A stretch of 44,831 nucleotides of DNA from a virus. This document shows, piece after piece, positions 17,131-25,802 of this stretch (within the stretch, counting starts at the first letter, position 1; each line of letters starts with the position of its first letter). The position numbers and the translations under genes were made by a program. A model generated the notes under the pieces. The model saw only the letters and a program-made list of their open reading frames with translations, was not told the origin of the DNA and searched no databases. Location: positions 1-44,831 of IMG/VR virus record IMGVR_UViG_3300027668_001981. The stretch is one strand, 5' to 3'.

Positions 17131-18278
17131 TTATTAAAAAATTCTTTTATTTTATCACAAACATAATCTACATCTTGTAATCCCATACCATGATGTGCTC
17201 CTAATAAAAATCCATTTTTCATAACCAGATCAGCATTAGTAAAGTCTTGTAAATACTCTCTATATATAGGATGTCTTGTTACATTACCTGCAAATGTTAC
17301 TCTAGTTTGAATATTATTATTTTCTAAAAAAGTTAATAATTCTAATCTTTTATCTGTTTGTAGTGGAATTGCTAACCAATTTGGTTCTATACTATCGTCT
17401 GGAAGTATTAATTCGTTAACGTCTTTTAAATTATCTAAATATCTTTCAATATTATCTCTTCGTTTTTGTTTAAATGTTTGAAATCTATCTAATTGTACTA
17501 AACCAAATGCTGCACTCATTTCACTACATTTCATGTTATAACCTAATACTCCATATAAAAATTTGTAATCATATGGTAATCCATCAACTTCATGTGAAAA
17601 TCGTTCATCTATATTTTCATTATTGTCGCCAATCCTACCCCAATCTCTATACTGCAAAGCTTTTTTTACATATTTTTCGTCATTAAACATTACCATTCCA
17701 CCCATTCCGCCGGCAGTTATAACATGACTAGCATAAAAACTAGTAGTAGAAACATCTGAATCTAATGTTTTAGTAACTGTGTCAGCTGAATCTTCAATTA
17801 TGTAAATGTCTTCTCGTCCAATTCTTTTTAATTCTTCCTTAAGAAGTTTCCAATCAGGTTTGTTTCCTATAAGATTAGGAACCATTATGGCTTTAACATC
17901 ATCAGTTATTGCGTCTATAATATCTTGTACATTTGGAACATATGACTTAAGATTTGAATCTATAAATATAGGAATATATCCTAATTGTATTATAGGAGCT
18001 AACGTTGTTGAAAATGTTAAAGCTGGTGTAATAACTTTACTTCCTTTTTTAAGATCTAATGCAGCTAGTGCTAATAAACAAGCAGATGAGCCAGAGTTTA
18101 CAAATACTCCATACTTTTTTCCAAACTCTTTTGCAATCTTTTCTTCAAATTCAATAGATCTAGGTCCAAATCCAGCTAACCAACCATCTCTGAGACATTG
18201 TTCTACAGCTTTAATTTCTTTTTCGCCATACGCTTCCAATTTATTAGGAGCATACCATATTTTTTTAGATTGTTTCAT
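17127..18278 (-). CDS. DegT-family PLP enzyme, RfbH-like but lacking the Fe-S cysteines
   Basis: The ATG at 18278 is chosen; the frame is open further upstream only from a TTG, deep inside the preceding gene. The 383 residues are closest in layout to RfbH-type C3 dehydratases: VNSGSSACLLALAALDLK (60-77), IIEDSADT (160-167), RDWGRIG, LPYDYKFLYGVLGYNMKCSEMSAAFGL and QKRRDNIERY. The Schiff-base lysine position holds His185 (SFYASH, 180-185), as in RfbH and ColD. The cysteines that bind [2Fe-2S] in RfbH are absent (the region reads GDNNENIDERF), so it would work as a ColD-type dehydratase or do something else. Its substrate is unknown, and it is the second such enzyme in the cluster. Confidence 0.78.
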   Translation of the reverse strand: MKQSKKIWYAPNKLEAYGEKEIKAVEQCLRDGWLAGFGPRSIEFEEKIAKEFGKKYGVFVNSGSSACLLALAALDLKKGSKVITPALTFSTTLAPIIQLGYIPIFIDSNLKSYVPNVQDIIDAITDDVKAIMVPNLIGNKPDWKLLKEELKRIGREDIYIIEDSADTVTKTLDSDVSTTSFYASHVITAGGMGGMVMFNDEKYVKKALQYRDWGRIGDNNENIDERFSHEVDGLPYDYKFLYGVLGYNMKCSEMSAAFGLVQLDRFQTFKQKRRDNIERYLDNLKDVNELILPDDSIEPNWLAIPLQTDKRLELLTFLENNNIQTRVTFAGNVTRHPIYREYLQDFTNADLVMKNGFLLGAHHGMGLQDVDYVCDKIKEFFNK

Positions 18279-18897
18279 ATAATTTATTTTGCGTTTCTTG
18301 TTTTTCAATAGTTTTAGGATGATGAAATGCAAATTCTTCTTTAGGTGGCAAATGTGAATAGTTTTTTATTCCTTTAATTTGCTCATGTACTTTGCCGCTC
18401 CATTCAATATCATGATGTCTTTTATATATTCTTCCTTGATAATCTGGCCAATTGACCCAGCCGGCTTCGTTAACTTGCCATCCCCATTTACTTACATGTT
18501 GTTCAGTTAATCCTTCTACAGTATTAATTCGAGGAACATTTATTAATTCGGTGTCTGGATTTACTTCAATAATTTGATGTATATTTTGTAATAATATAGA
18601 AGATGGCAGTTCGTCTGCGTCAATATTAAAAATCCAATCACAATCTTCAAATAAATGGTATCCTAAATTTTTAAATGTTGCAAAATCTTTATTTAAATTA
18701 CTATATATTAATCTAAACGAATCGTTGCCTGGAATTACAAATTGATTACATAATCCTTGTACTTCTTTGCTATAATTTTCTTCATCTAATAATATACCAA
18801 TACAGTCTGATTTTCTAATATTAGTACGAAGTAAAACTAATAGTTTAGCTAATTCATCATATTCATTACACGCTGTTATAAAATATCCTATTTTCAT
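18265..18897 (-). CDS. Glycosyltransferase family 2 protein
   Basis: A compact 210-residue GT-A protein: the first strand reads IGYFITACNEYDEL (3-16) and the metal-binding DADE is at 93-96 (WIFNIDADELP). The second half has RINTVEG, WPDYQGRIYKR and GKVHEQI, a pattern shared with LPS-core-type GT2 enzymes. It would transfer one sugar from a nucleotide donor. It starts within the preceding glycosyltransferase gene (4-nt overlap) and runs 14 nt into the aminotransferase-fold gene. No membrane anchor is seen. Confidence 0.82.
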   Translation of the reverse strand: MKIGYFITACNEYDELAKLLVLLRTNIRKSDCIGILLDEENYSKEVQGLCNQFVIPGNDSFRLIYSNLNKDFATFKNLGYHLFEDCDWIFNIDADELPSSILLQNIHQIIEVNPDTELINVPRINTVEGLTEQHVSKWGWQVNEAGWVNWPDYQGRIYKRHHDIEWSGKVHEQIKGIKNYSHLPPKEEFAFHHPKTIEKQETQNKLYETI

Positions 18898-20132
18898 ACT
18901 GTTTTTAATTTTGGTAATTTAATTTCTTGATGTATTGGTACATTTCCTATTTTTATATCAATATCTGTAAATAATTTTTCATATACATTATTAATAGCTT
19001 TACTTGAAAAATTATCATTTGAATGTTTTATATGTTTTCTAGATTTTGTTAAAAATTTATTATAATGTTTAACTATGTCTTTAAATAACTTTGATGCGTA
19101 CTTATAATCTGGAGTAAACCATTTAGCATCGCCAATTAAAAAATCATTTTGTGCTGATGGATGTATTGGAGTTAATCCGCCTGGTAATTCGGCTATATAT
19201 TCTGGATGTAAAAAATCAGCTGGGCCTGAAGATAGTGGAGATATAACTGGTTTGCCAGTTGTGGTAAATTCTAATAATGGTCTTCCAAATCCTTCACCTT
19301 TAGTAAATGATACCATAGCTTTTACTTTTGTATTATTATATAATGAATTCATTTCATTATCAGTTAAATCACCATGCAATATATAGATGCTTGGCAATCT
19401 AGTACCTTTTGGAAATAACTTTATTATTTGTCTTACATTTTTTTCCATTTGATCTTTATCAACAACTGAATATGTAGCTCCGGATGTTTTTAATATTAAA
19501 GCTGGCGTATTATTTTTATTTTTAAATGTATCCAAAAATGTATGTAACATTCCAGTAATGTTTTTTCTATCTTCACCTACTTGTCCTTGCAACCAATGTC
19601 CTACAAATAAGAAACAAAATGACTCTTTAATATCTTGCAATTCTAATACTTTTGCAGTATTATTATTTTTATTGTATATTGTTTCATTAAAATATTCTGG
19701 AACAACTCTTATTGTAGTTGTAATTGTCAATTTATGTTTTTCTGCTGTATTTTCAAAAGATTTTTTAGTAAATTCAGAAGGAACTATTATTATTTGCATT
19801 TTATTAATTGACTCTATCCAAGCTTCAGGACATATATCGCCTTCTGTTCCAGCTGTTACTCCTATATTAAATTTTCCAACCGACTGAAATTCATTTGGCA
19901 CTGTAATTTGTACCCATATGTCTGGTTGTTCTGCTAATGGTAGTGCAACTAAATTACGCATCCAATTATCTGGTAATGGATATGTAAATGGGGTATGTCC
20001 CCATGGCATTGAAACTAATTTTATGTCCCATTCATTACTTTTAAATTTAAATGTATTTGTAATAAATTCTCGCGCGTGATGTCCGTAACCTGATTGTGTT
20101 GCTACTGGACTTGAAATTACACATTTTCTCAT
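18894..20132 (-). CDS. GT-B glycosyltransferase (GT4-like)
   Basis: The 412-residue protein starts with VATQSGYGHHAREF (10-23), a glycine-rich first loop typical of GT4. It continues with VGVTAGTE-like and IIVPSEFTKKSF segments that mark GT-B enzymes. The C-terminal half has LFVGHWLQGQVGEDRKN, HGDLTDNEMNSLYNNTKVKA and FTKGEGFGRPLLEFTTTGKP, where the E-x7-E donor-binding pattern (EGFGRPLLE) is readable. It retains a nucleotide-sugar site and probably extends the phage-encoded glycan. Overlaps by 4 nt on both sides. Confidence 0.85.
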   Translation of the reverse strand: MRKCVISSPVATQSGYGHHAREFITNTFKFKSNEWDIKLVSMPWGHTPFTYPLPDNWMRNLVALPLAEQPDIWVQITVPNEFQSVGKFNIGVTAGTEGDICPEAWIESINKMQIIIVPSEFTKKSFENTAEKHKLTITTTIRVVPEYFNETIYNKNNNTAKVLELQDIKESFCFLFVGHWLQGQVGEDRKNITGMLHTFLDTFKNKNNTPALILKTSGATYSVVDKDQMEKNVRQIIKLFPKGTRLPSIYILHGDLTDNEMNSLYNNTKVKAMVSFTKGEGFGRPLLEFTTTGKPVISPLSSGPADFLHPEYIAELPGGLTPIHPSAQNDFLIGDAKWFTPDYKYASKLFKDIVKHYNKFLTKSRKHIKHSNDNFSSKAINNVYEKLFTDIDIKIGNVPIHQEIKLPKLKTV

Positions 20133-21619
20133 ACTATACCCATTTCTTTATATGTTACTAATTCTACTTTACTTAATGTATATTTTGGTCTTTTTTCTTT
20201 TGGATTATCAAATAAGAAATTCATCATTTCAACCATTTTATCTGCCATTTGTTTTGATGTTAATCCATTTTGTAAACAAAATTCACGGCCAGCTAGACCA
20301 AATTCTTTTCTTTTAGCCGGTATTACATCATACCATTCATGAATTACATTTCCAACATCTTCAAATTTTACTCTGTCATCAAATATATATGGAGTTTGTG
20401 GAGATCCTTGTAATGATCTATTAGAAGGAAATACAGGTTTTACCCAACTTCCATGCTTTTTGTATTTTCCTTCATGATTAGTTGAAAATGTATCATCAAA
20501 TGTTATCCATTCGCCATTATCATCTTCAAATCTACATTGATCTTGTAATCCACCAGTAACAGTATTAATAATAGGAGTACCTGCTAATAATGATTCAGTG
20601 CTACTTAGTCCCCAACCTTCATTGGATGCAATGTTTATAGTAACATCTGCTACATTATACATTGCATTTAAATCGCCAGCTCCTACTTTTGCTTCTGAAA
20701 AGAATACTTTACATTCTGGAGCTATATGCTCCCAAATTGCTCGTAAGTCTGTACCATTATTATCTGATATTTGAGTGTGCATAACTAATCCAACTTTATC
20801 TTGATGTTCTTTTGGTAAATTATTTCTAAAATGTTTAAATGCTAGAATTACATCAGCTGGAAGTTTTCTTCTTATATTTCTATTATTCCAGAAAACAACA
20901 AATTCTATATTATTTTTAACTTTAATTTCATTATATGCTTTTTGATACAATTCATCATCTTCGGGAAGTGGTTTAAATTTATCTGAATTTAATCCATGGG
21001 GAACAAATCCAGTAATAATTTCATCCCATTCTAAATTAGGAGTTTTTGTATTATCTTCTACATCATAATCATACACCCCATATCCGTTCTGTCCCAGCAC
21101 TTCTCGATGTATATTATCAGATTGTTTAGAAATTCCCATTATTAGGTCACAGCTACCGTAAAATGGTGAATTCCACATAGGATATGGTAAATCGTCCCAA
21201 ATTGAATAATATACAATTGGAGTGCCGTATGTTGTTTTTATTTCATGTTCTAATTGATATAACCATCCCCAATATCTAGGATCGGTAAAATGAAATATAG
21301 CGTCTGGTTTTTCTTTATTTAATATTGAAAATAATATATTTCTATCGCCATACCCATTATATGGTATGATCTTAACATCTGCATCTTCGACTCCAGATTC
21401 TTTTTGTACATCTGCAGATAGATCAAATGCCTTGCCGGCATCAGGATGATTTACTGCAGCACCTACTTGGATCCAATCATAGTGTTTTACAGTGTTTAAG
21501 ACAATTTCTTTTGATATTGTTCCAATTCCAGATGGTAATCTAAAATCATCTGATAATAACAATATTTTTTTCTTTTTTGGTTTTGTAGGATCTAGTTTTC
21601 TTAATTTTGGTAACTCCAT
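20129..21619 (-). CDS. GT-B glycosyltransferase (GT4-like), first gene of the glycan cluster
   Basis: The 496-residue protein begins with ILLLSDDFRLPSGIGTISKE, the GT4 acceptor loop, and has the C-terminal donor region NIASNEGWGLSSTESLLAG (E-x7-E) followed by TPIINTVTGGLQDQ. It is longer than most GT4 enzymes because of a long DxVDDR-type C-terminal region and an acidic linker, and it ends without a membrane helix. It is the first gene read into the glycan cluster and follows a promoter-like element at 21628-21656. An AAAGGAAAT ribosome site overlaps the -10, so it would be lost from a transcript started by that promoter. Confidence 0.85.
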   Translation of the reverse strand: MELPKLRKLDPTKPKKKKILLLSDDFRLPSGIGTISKEIVLNTVKHYDWIQVGAAVNHPDAGKAFDLSADVQKESGVEDADVKIIPYNGYGDRNILFSILNKEKPDAIFHFTDPRYWGWLYQLEHEIKTTYGTPIVYYSIWDDLPYPMWNSPFYGSCDLIMGISKQSDNIHREVLGQNGYGVYDYDVEDNTKTPNLEWDEIITGFVPHGLNSDKFKPLPEDDELYQKAYNEIKVKNNIEFVVFWNNRNIRRKLPADVILAFKHFRNNLPKEHQDKVGLVMHTQISDNNGTDLRAIWEHIAPECKVFFSEAKVGAGDLNAMYNVADVTINIASNEGWGLSSTESLLAGTPIINTVTGGLQDQCRFEDDNGEWITFDDTFSTNHEGKYKKHGSWVKPVFPSNRSLQGSPQTPYIFDDRVKFEDVGNVIHEWYDVIPAKRKEFGLAGREFCLQNGLTSKQMADKMVEMMNFLFDNPKEKRPKYTLSKVELVTYKEMGIV

Positions 21620-21627
21620 TAATTTCC

Positions 21628-21656
21628 TTTATAACTTTTATATAAATATTAACCTA
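21628..21656 (-). promoter_or_regulatory. Promoter-like element: TAGGTT, 17 nt, TATAAA
   Basis: The weakest of the nine elements (GGTT for GGAT and TATAAA for TATAAT), but the spacing is again exactly 17 nt and it lies in the gap before the glycan cluster. The -10 ends 8 nt before the ATG at 21619, so the transcript would be almost leaderless. Confidence 0.45.
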
Positions 21657-22050
21657 ATATAACTACTGGCTTATTTAATTTTTGTATTTTACTATACGCT
21701 GTTTGTAATTGGGGATTCATCTCATGTTCATTATTTAATATAATCATATAATCACAATTTTCTGCTAATATTCTCATTCTATGTAATAATTGTGAAAAAT
21801 GATATTTTTTTCCATAATATGATTCTGGCAACATTGAATATAAATTTCTTCCTGTATATGATGGATTATATTCTTGATATGTTATACCAAATTCTAATGC
21901 AAATTTTTTAATCATATGATTAGCTCCTTCAGAACCTCCGCCAGATACAATAATTAATTCTTGTTTAAATTTTTGTTTTAATTCTGAGAGTACTTGTTGT
22001 ACTTTTCTTTTATTTTGCCATTCTTTATTTCCAATAACAGCAATTTTCAT
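21649..22050 (-). CDS. SLOG-fold protein (YspA/DUF2493-like)
   Basis: The 133 residues start with IAVIGNKEWQNKRKV (3-17) and continue with IIVSGGGSEGANHMIKKFALE (33-53), the nucleotide-binding loop of the SLOG/YspA (DUF2493) family, then a DYMIILNNE strand near the end. SLOG domains bind nucleotides or nucleotide derivatives and are common in phage accessory genes and stress or defence signalling. Its role here is unknown. It follows the 82-residue gene with no gap (TAAATG) and ends shortly before the glycan cluster promoter. Confidence 0.7.
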   Translation of the reverse strand: MKIAVIGNKEWQNKRKVQQVLSELKQKFKQELIIVSGGGSEGANHMIKKFALEFGITYQEYNPSYTGRNLYSMLPESYYGKKYHFSQLLHRMRILAENCDYMIILNNEHEMNPQLQTAYSKIQKLNKPVVILG

Positions 22051-22299
22051 TTATCCTTTAATAACTGTTTTTGTTTTTAAGTTTTTAGAATCTGCGGTAT
22101 GTGCTAACATCATTTTTAATGAATCTAACTTACCTTGTGCATCTGCAAACTTTTCTATAAACTTATCAATTTCTGAAACTAAATCTGGATGTTCTCCTAT
22201 TCCAACCGAATTGTTTAAATAAACATCTAATTTTGCTACTGCTTCCGCTTTTTGTGCATGATATTTTGCATATAAAGCGTCTAATAATAATCCATTCAT
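22051..22299 (-). CDS. Small hypothetical protein, helical
   Basis: An 82-residue protein I do not recognise. It looks mainly alpha-helical and amphipathic (LLLDALYAKYHAQKAEAVAKL; a middle EIDKFIEKFADAQGKLDSLKMML), with a basic C-terminus. It is preceded by its own promoter-like element at 22317-22345 and a clear AAAAAGGAAAAAT ribosome site, and is followed directly by the SLOG gene, so the two form a small operon. It could be a scaffold or regulator, but nothing in the sequence shows this. Confidence 0.75.
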   Translation of the reverse strand: MNGLLLDALYAKYHAQKAEAVAKLDVYLNNSVGIGEHPDLVSEIDKFIEKFADAQGKLDSLKMMLAHTADSKNLKTKTVIKG

Positions 22300-22316
22300 A
22301 TTTTTCCTTTTTATTT

Positions 22317-22345
22317 ATTATATTAAAAATTATTGACGAATCCTA
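22317..22345 (-). promoter_or_regulatory. Promoter-like element: TAGGAT, 17 nt, TATAAT
   Basis: TAGGAT and a perfect TATAAT are separated by 17 nt on the minus strand. The upstream box lies in the last codons of the PD-(D/E)XK nuclease gene. It would transcribe the 82-residue gene and the SLOG gene, leaving a leader of about 10 nt with an AAAAAGGAA ribosome site. Confidence 0.65.
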
Positions 22346-23283
22346 TCTTCTTTGGGACAATTATCATAATCCATCTTAAATGGACACCACTTACAATGTT
22401 TAGATCCTTTTCCAGCAATAGATAGATAATTTTGTTCTACTCGCTTCTTGCCATTTTCATCAAAACAAAATTCTATAAATGAGTCTATATCACGTTGAAT
22501 CTTTTTTCTAGTAACTGACCCAGAAGCAGGATTAAGTATTTGTATACGTCTTTGTGGGAACATTGATTCTTCTAATAACTTTCGTTTTACTATAAAGAAT
22601 TCAATATCAATATTGTCTATTGGAGTTCCAAATTGATCAGAAAAATATTTTTTATATGCAACTAATTGTGCTGCCTTTAGCTTATCAGCTTTCTGCCATT
22701 TATTCCAACCCATTCGGCTAGTTTTAATATCTAATATTTTTATTTTATTTAATACAGTATCTCTAACTACTATATCTATAAATCCATACCAATAAACATT
22801 TTTATTAACTGATGATGCTGGAATACCTAATTCTACTTCTATACCAACTAGTTCCATATTTTTAGTAGAAAAATATTGAGCTCTTCTTTTTTTGAACCAT
22901 TCTAGTATTTGTACTCCGTCGTCTAAATGTTCTGCTAATTCGACTGGCGTAGAAAAGTGTTTCCCATTATTAGCTGCAACTCCTTTTATATATTCTTGTT
23001 TCAAACATTCTAATAACATATCACGCAGATCTATTTGATCAGCAACCTTAACAGATTTTGTATACATTACTGTTAAGTATTCTTGTAATGTTTCATGAAA
23101 AGCTGTACCAAAACACGTTGCAATATTATGAGTAAATGGAGCTAATTTATCAATATACGATAATTTCCATTGTTTAGGACATTTTGAAAACATTGACCAT
23201 TGAGAATAAGATATCTTAGCAGGAACTTTTGATACATCATTTAATGATAATTTATATATGGGATTTATGTAACCGTTTTTCAT
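22330..23283 (-). CDS. PD-(D/E)XK nuclease with probable Fe-S cysteines (Cas4/AddB-like)
   Basis: The 317 residues begin with YSQWSMFSKCPKQWKLSY (26-43), as in RecB/AddB-family nucleases. They have H63 in GTAFHETLQ, D170 in GFID and D185-I-K187 in ILDIKTS, which together give the catalytic PD-(D/E)XK site. C35 and the C-terminal C297, C300 and C309 have the 1+3 cysteine layout of the 4Fe-4S cluster of AddB and Cas4 proteins. Such enzymes trim DNA ends, here probably in recombination-dependent replication or host DNA degradation. It ends just before the 82-residue gene and follows the Api92-like gene by 1 nt. Confidence 0.85.
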   Translation of the reverse strand: MKNGYINPIYKLSLNDVSKVPAKISYSQWSMFSKCPKQWKLSYIDKLAPFTHNIATCFGTAFHETLQEYLTVMYTKSVKVADQIDLRDMLLECLKQEYIKGVAANNGKHFSTPVELAEHLDDGVQILEWFKKRRAQYFSTKNMELVGIEVELGIPASSVNKNVYWYGFIDIVVRDTVLNKIKILDIKTSRMGWNKWQKADKLKAAQLVAYKKYFSDQFGTPIDNIDIEFFIVKRKLLEESMFPQRRIQILNPASGSVTRKKIQRDIDSFIEFCFDENGKKRVEQNYLSIAGKGSKHCKWCPFKMDYDNCPKEDRIRQ

Positions 23284-23284
23284 A

Positions 23285-23857
23285 TTATGGATATAATGCT
23301 AAGTTTTCTTTACACTCATTAAGTAGCTCGTCTTTCATATCGGCAATCTTATCATAAAATTCTTCAATTGCTTCATCATGATCTTCTTGAGAGTCAAAAT
23401 CTTCATCATCTGGATATGGTGGTATATCCTCGTCTTCTACAAGAAATTCAGATCCGTTTTGATTTGCATATCCACCCGAGACATTTTGATATGCTTCGTC
23501 TTCACTTCTAGCCTCCATTTCAAAATCGCCAAACTGTTTAAAGTATTCAGCTAATTTATGAAATAACTCATCTGGTGGGTACCAAGCAGAATCAAATGTT
23601 AAATCAATAGTATCATCGTCAAGTTGCCAGTCATGAACAAAACACCATTTAGCTCCTAAATTTTCTGTCATCCATTCTCTTGAATATTCTGCAGGATAAT
23701 TGTCATATATTAATTTAAATAAATTTTCTGCTATTATAGTCGACTTTTGACTCCAATTGGCTTTTTCTACTTCCGGCGTAATAATCTTATCTGAGAATTC
23801 TTTTATTACGTTTTTTGAAGACTCGATAGTTACAAGTGTATATACGTTATTTGCCAT
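23285..23857 (-). CDS. Api92-like ferredoxin-fold protein (DUF1281-like)
   Basis: The 190 residues have a central NLGAKWCFVHDWQL...FDSAWYPPDELFHKL stretch (67-105) matching the 'WGTKW...F.TAW.PP' pattern of the Api92-like ferredoxin-like domain found in phage and plasmid proteins. The C-terminal third is very acidic (long DE-rich runs from about 130). Its function is not known; the fold is suggested from the pattern only. It is the first gene after promoter-like element 23874-23902 and is 1 nt from the nuclease gene, so the two are probably co-expressed. Confidence 0.7.
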   Translation of the reverse strand: MANNVYTLVTIESSKNVIKEFSDKIITPEVEKANWSQKSTIIAENLFKLIYDNYPAEYSREWMTENLGAKWCFVHDWQLDDDTIDLTFDSAWYPPDELFHKLAEYFKQFGDFEMEARSEDEAYQNVSGGYANQNGSEFLVEDEDIPPYPDDEDFDSQEDHDEAIEEFYDKIADMKDELLNECKENLALYP

Positions 23858-23873
23858 ATTCTTTTTTTATTAT

Positions 23874-23902
23874 ATTATAAGAAATTATTTGGATTGATCC
23901 AA
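23874..23902 (-). promoter_or_regulatory. Promoter-like element: TTGGAT, 17 nt, TATAAT
   Basis: Perfect match to the window's consensus on the minus strand. The TTGGAT box lies in the last codons of the 37-residue gene. It would drive the Api92-like and nuclease genes, with about 16 nt from -10 to the ATG at 23857. Confidence 0.7.
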
Positions 23903-23998
23903 ATATTCAACTCGATAAATTTCAATTAATTTGTCTGAATTGTCAATAAAATCATAATGAATATCTACTGATTCTGTTATTGTTTTTTCAAATTTCAT
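23885..23998 (-). CDS. Short hypothetical protein (37 residues)
   Basis: A 37-codon frame on the minus strand starting at ATG 23998 and ending in TAA at 23885. The product is acidic, with strand-like alternating residues (ESVDIHYDF, KLIEIYRVEYL). I do not recognise it. Support comes from its tight fit: it starts 6 nt after the gp62 stop and ends 27 nt before the next gene, filling a gap in otherwise gapless DNA. The promoter's TTGGAT box overlaps its last codons. Confidence 0.55.
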   Translation of the reverse strand: MKFEKTITESVDIHYDFIDNSDKLIEIYRVEYLDQSK

Positions 23999-24004
23999 AA
24001 TCTA

Positions 24005-24445
24005 TTATTTACCTTTTAGCATTTTTTTAATTTCTTTTTCTGTATATCCATATAAAGATAACAAAGTACTGCAACTATCTTTAGACATTAATTCAATATA
24101 ATCAATGGCTTCCATTTTACTTACTAGGTAGTGGTCTGCAATTTGTGAAACTAACTGAGTATCGTACTTATCTTCCTTTTTTCCTTTAATGTACTTAGCA
24201 AAGGTTCTCTGGGCCGGTAATAGGCCGTGATAGAGACGATAAGTATCTCTAGGTGATAATAACCCAATTGTATATTTCTGTAACTGATTAATTACTTCAA
24301 TTAGTTCCATTCTCATTGATAACCACCTATTCACAATAAAAGGGGCGAACTTTTTTTGATCTAGATCTGTGTATTTAGACCATTCTTTCTTTTGATGTGT
24401 CATTCCATTCATAAAATCGAAGATAGTTGCAGGTTTCTTTGTCAT
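24005..24445 (-). CDS. 62: Clamp loader small subunit (gp62-like)
   Basis: The 146 residues match the T4 gp62 type of clamp loader A subunit: an N-terminal FAPFIVNRWLSMRMELIEVIN block (about 34-54) and a small helical body. In T4 one gp62 assembles with four gp44 to load the gp45 ring at primer ends. It overlaps the upstream gene by 4 nt (ATGA), and gp44 and gp45 are close by in the same order as in T4, with small genes inserted between. Small subunits of this kind diverge fast, so identity rests on the core block, size and context. Confidence 0.85.
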   Translation of the reverse strand: MTKKPATIFDFMNGMTHQKKEWSKYTDLDQKKFAPFIVNRWLSMRMELIEVINQLQKYTIGLLSPRDTYRLYHGLLPAQRTFAKYIKGKKEDKYDTQLVSQIADHYLVSKMEAIDYIELMSKDSCSTLLSLYGYTEKEIKKMLKGK

Positions 24446-24654
24446 AGTTTATATTTGTGTTTATATATGTCAATAAATGATTCGCCAACTGCTAATTCTA
24501 ATACTACAGCATTTGCAGGTACTCCTGGCATTTTCTTTTCATTAACAACATCAACATTTTTGTTTTTAAAAATTTTCATTTTAGTTTTAGCATTTTTTCT
24601 ATTAGAAGTTTTAAATACTAAAATAACAGGACTTTTTATATACGGAGTTCCCAT
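24442..24654 (-). CDS. Small hypothetical protein (70 residues)
   Basis: The ATG at 24654 is chosen; the frame extends upstream only from a TTG. The product starts MGTPYIKSPVILVFKTS, is very lysine-rich in the middle (KNAKTKMKIFKNKN) and ends in YKHKYKL. It is basic and short with no recognised domain. It shares a TAATG stop-start with the zinc-ribbon gene upstream and an ATGA with gp62, so it is part of the replisome operon. Confidence 0.65.
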   Translation of the reverse strand: MGTPYIKSPVILVFKTSNRKNAKTKMKIFKNKNVDVVNEKKMPGVPANAVVLELAVGESFIDIYKHKYKL

Positions 24655-24866
24655 TATTTTACCTCTGGTTGAAATTCTTCTGGAACATGTCCACAATCAT
24701 CACATCTAAATACTGGTACTGGATATACTGTGTCTTTATCCTGACCGGTTAAAAATCTAGATACTTTATTAATACACGTTACTTGTCGAAAATACATTCC
24801 GGTGCATTCTGTACATATCATTGGTTTTAAGTCTTTTGGACTAATAGTTGTATTACTTTGATTCAT
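24654..24866 (-). CDS. Small zinc-ribbon protein
   Basis: The 70 residues contain two paired cysteine motifs, C18-x2-C21 (CTEC) and C55-x2-C58 (CDDC), with an aromatic core between them, the layout of a zinc ribbon. Such small proteins often bind DNA, RNA polymerase or a partner enzyme. No closer identity can be given. It sits between gp44 and gp62, 9 nt from gp44 and overlapping the next gene by 1 nt. A link to replication or late transcription is possible but unsupported. Confidence 0.7.
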   Translation of the reverse strand: MNQSNTTISPKDLKPMICTECTGMYFRQVTCINKVSRFLTGQDKDTVYPVPVFRCDDCGHVPEEFQPEVK

Positions 24867-24875
24867 AATGTTACT

Positions 24876-25802
24876 TTATAATTCATTCATTAATTTTACA
24901 AACATGGCCATTATATTAATTTCTTTATCTACAACATTTGTATCAGTATATTGTGATTCTGCTATAATTAATATACAAGATGCTATACTACCAGTAGCAA
25001 ATTCATCTAAATTATCATATAAAAATGTATATAATGGAGTAAAATCTTTTACTTTACTGTCTGCAATGAGTTGTCTTAGTTGTTTAAATGATTCTTTTTT
25101 ATCTTTAATATTTTTTAAAATATTTAATAATTCAGTCATATAATTAGCTTGTACTACACTATTTTTGTCTAATACTAATTTGCCTTTAACTACATGACTT
25201 TGCGCAGCATTAATAGCTCTACGTATATCTGGATATGATGAGTTAATAATAGCAGCAATATCTTTAATATCATATTCTATTTGTTTTTCTTCTAATACTG
25301 TAACTAATCGCTGAGCTACATCTTTTTTACTAGGAGGCGTTATTCCAAATGTCTGACATCTACTTTGTATTGGATCTATAATTTTTTCAACATAATTACA
25401 TGTTAATATAAATCTAGTAGTCCTACTATAAGTTTCCATTAAATTACGCAGTGCTGCTTGTGCATTTGGGGTAAGATAGTCAGCTTCATCTAGTATAACA
25501 ATTTTCCATCTCTTAAATCCTACTGACGATGCATATCTTTTTATTTTATCTCTTACGGCGTCTACTGAGTTTTCATCAGATGCGTTTATATACATAACGT
25601 CACACTCAATTTGATTTGTAATAATTTTAGCTAGTGTGGTTTTACCTGTTCCTGCACCGCCATAAAATAATAGATGTGGAACATCTCCATTTTCAATGAA
25701 TATTTTGACTTTGTCAATAATATGTTCATTACCAATATATCCATCTAATGTATTAGGTCTAAATGCTTCTACCCAAAGTGTATTTTCTGTTACTCCAAAC
25801 AT
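24876..25802 (-). CDS. 44: Clamp loader large subunit, AAA+ ATPase (gp44-like)
   Basis: The 308 residues show the RFC/gp44 AAA+ ATPase: Walker A GGAGTGKTT (48-56), Walker B LDEAD (104-108), the SRC motif (147-149) with its arginine finger, and a sensor-1-like LTCN (133-136). It uses ATP to open and load the gp45 sliding clamp on DNA. It lies next to the dUTPase (3 nt gap) and gp45 upstream and near gp62 downstream, matching the T4 clamp/loader neighbourhood. Slightly shorter than T4 gp44 (319). Confidence 0.95.
   Translation of the reverse strand: MFGVTENTLWVEAFRPNTLDGYIGNEHIIDKVKIFIENGDVPHLLFYGGAGTGKTTLAKIITNQIECDVMYINASDENSVDAVRDKIKRYASSVGFKRWKIVILDEADYLTPNAQAALRNLMETYSRTTRFILTCNYVEKIIDPIQSRCQTFGITPPSKKDVAQRLVTVLEEKQIEYDIKDIAAIINSSYPDIRRAINAAQSHVVKGKLVLDKNSVVQANYMTELLNILKNIKDKKESFKQLRQLIADSKVKDFTPLYTFLYDNLDEFATGSIASCILIIAESQYTDTNVVDKEINIMAMFVKLMNEL

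Noticed and set aside
21641-21648. TATAAATA, the T4 late promoter sequence, on the plus strand (also at 40390-40397).
   Set aside because: Both face away from all genes and are expected by chance in such AT-rich DNA. I did not see one placed before a gene start.
22330-23283. Reading this nuclease as a CRISPR Cas4 and looking for an array.
   Set aside because: PD-(D/E)XK nucleases with four cysteines are common in phages. No repeat-spacer array, Cas1 or Cas2 was seen.
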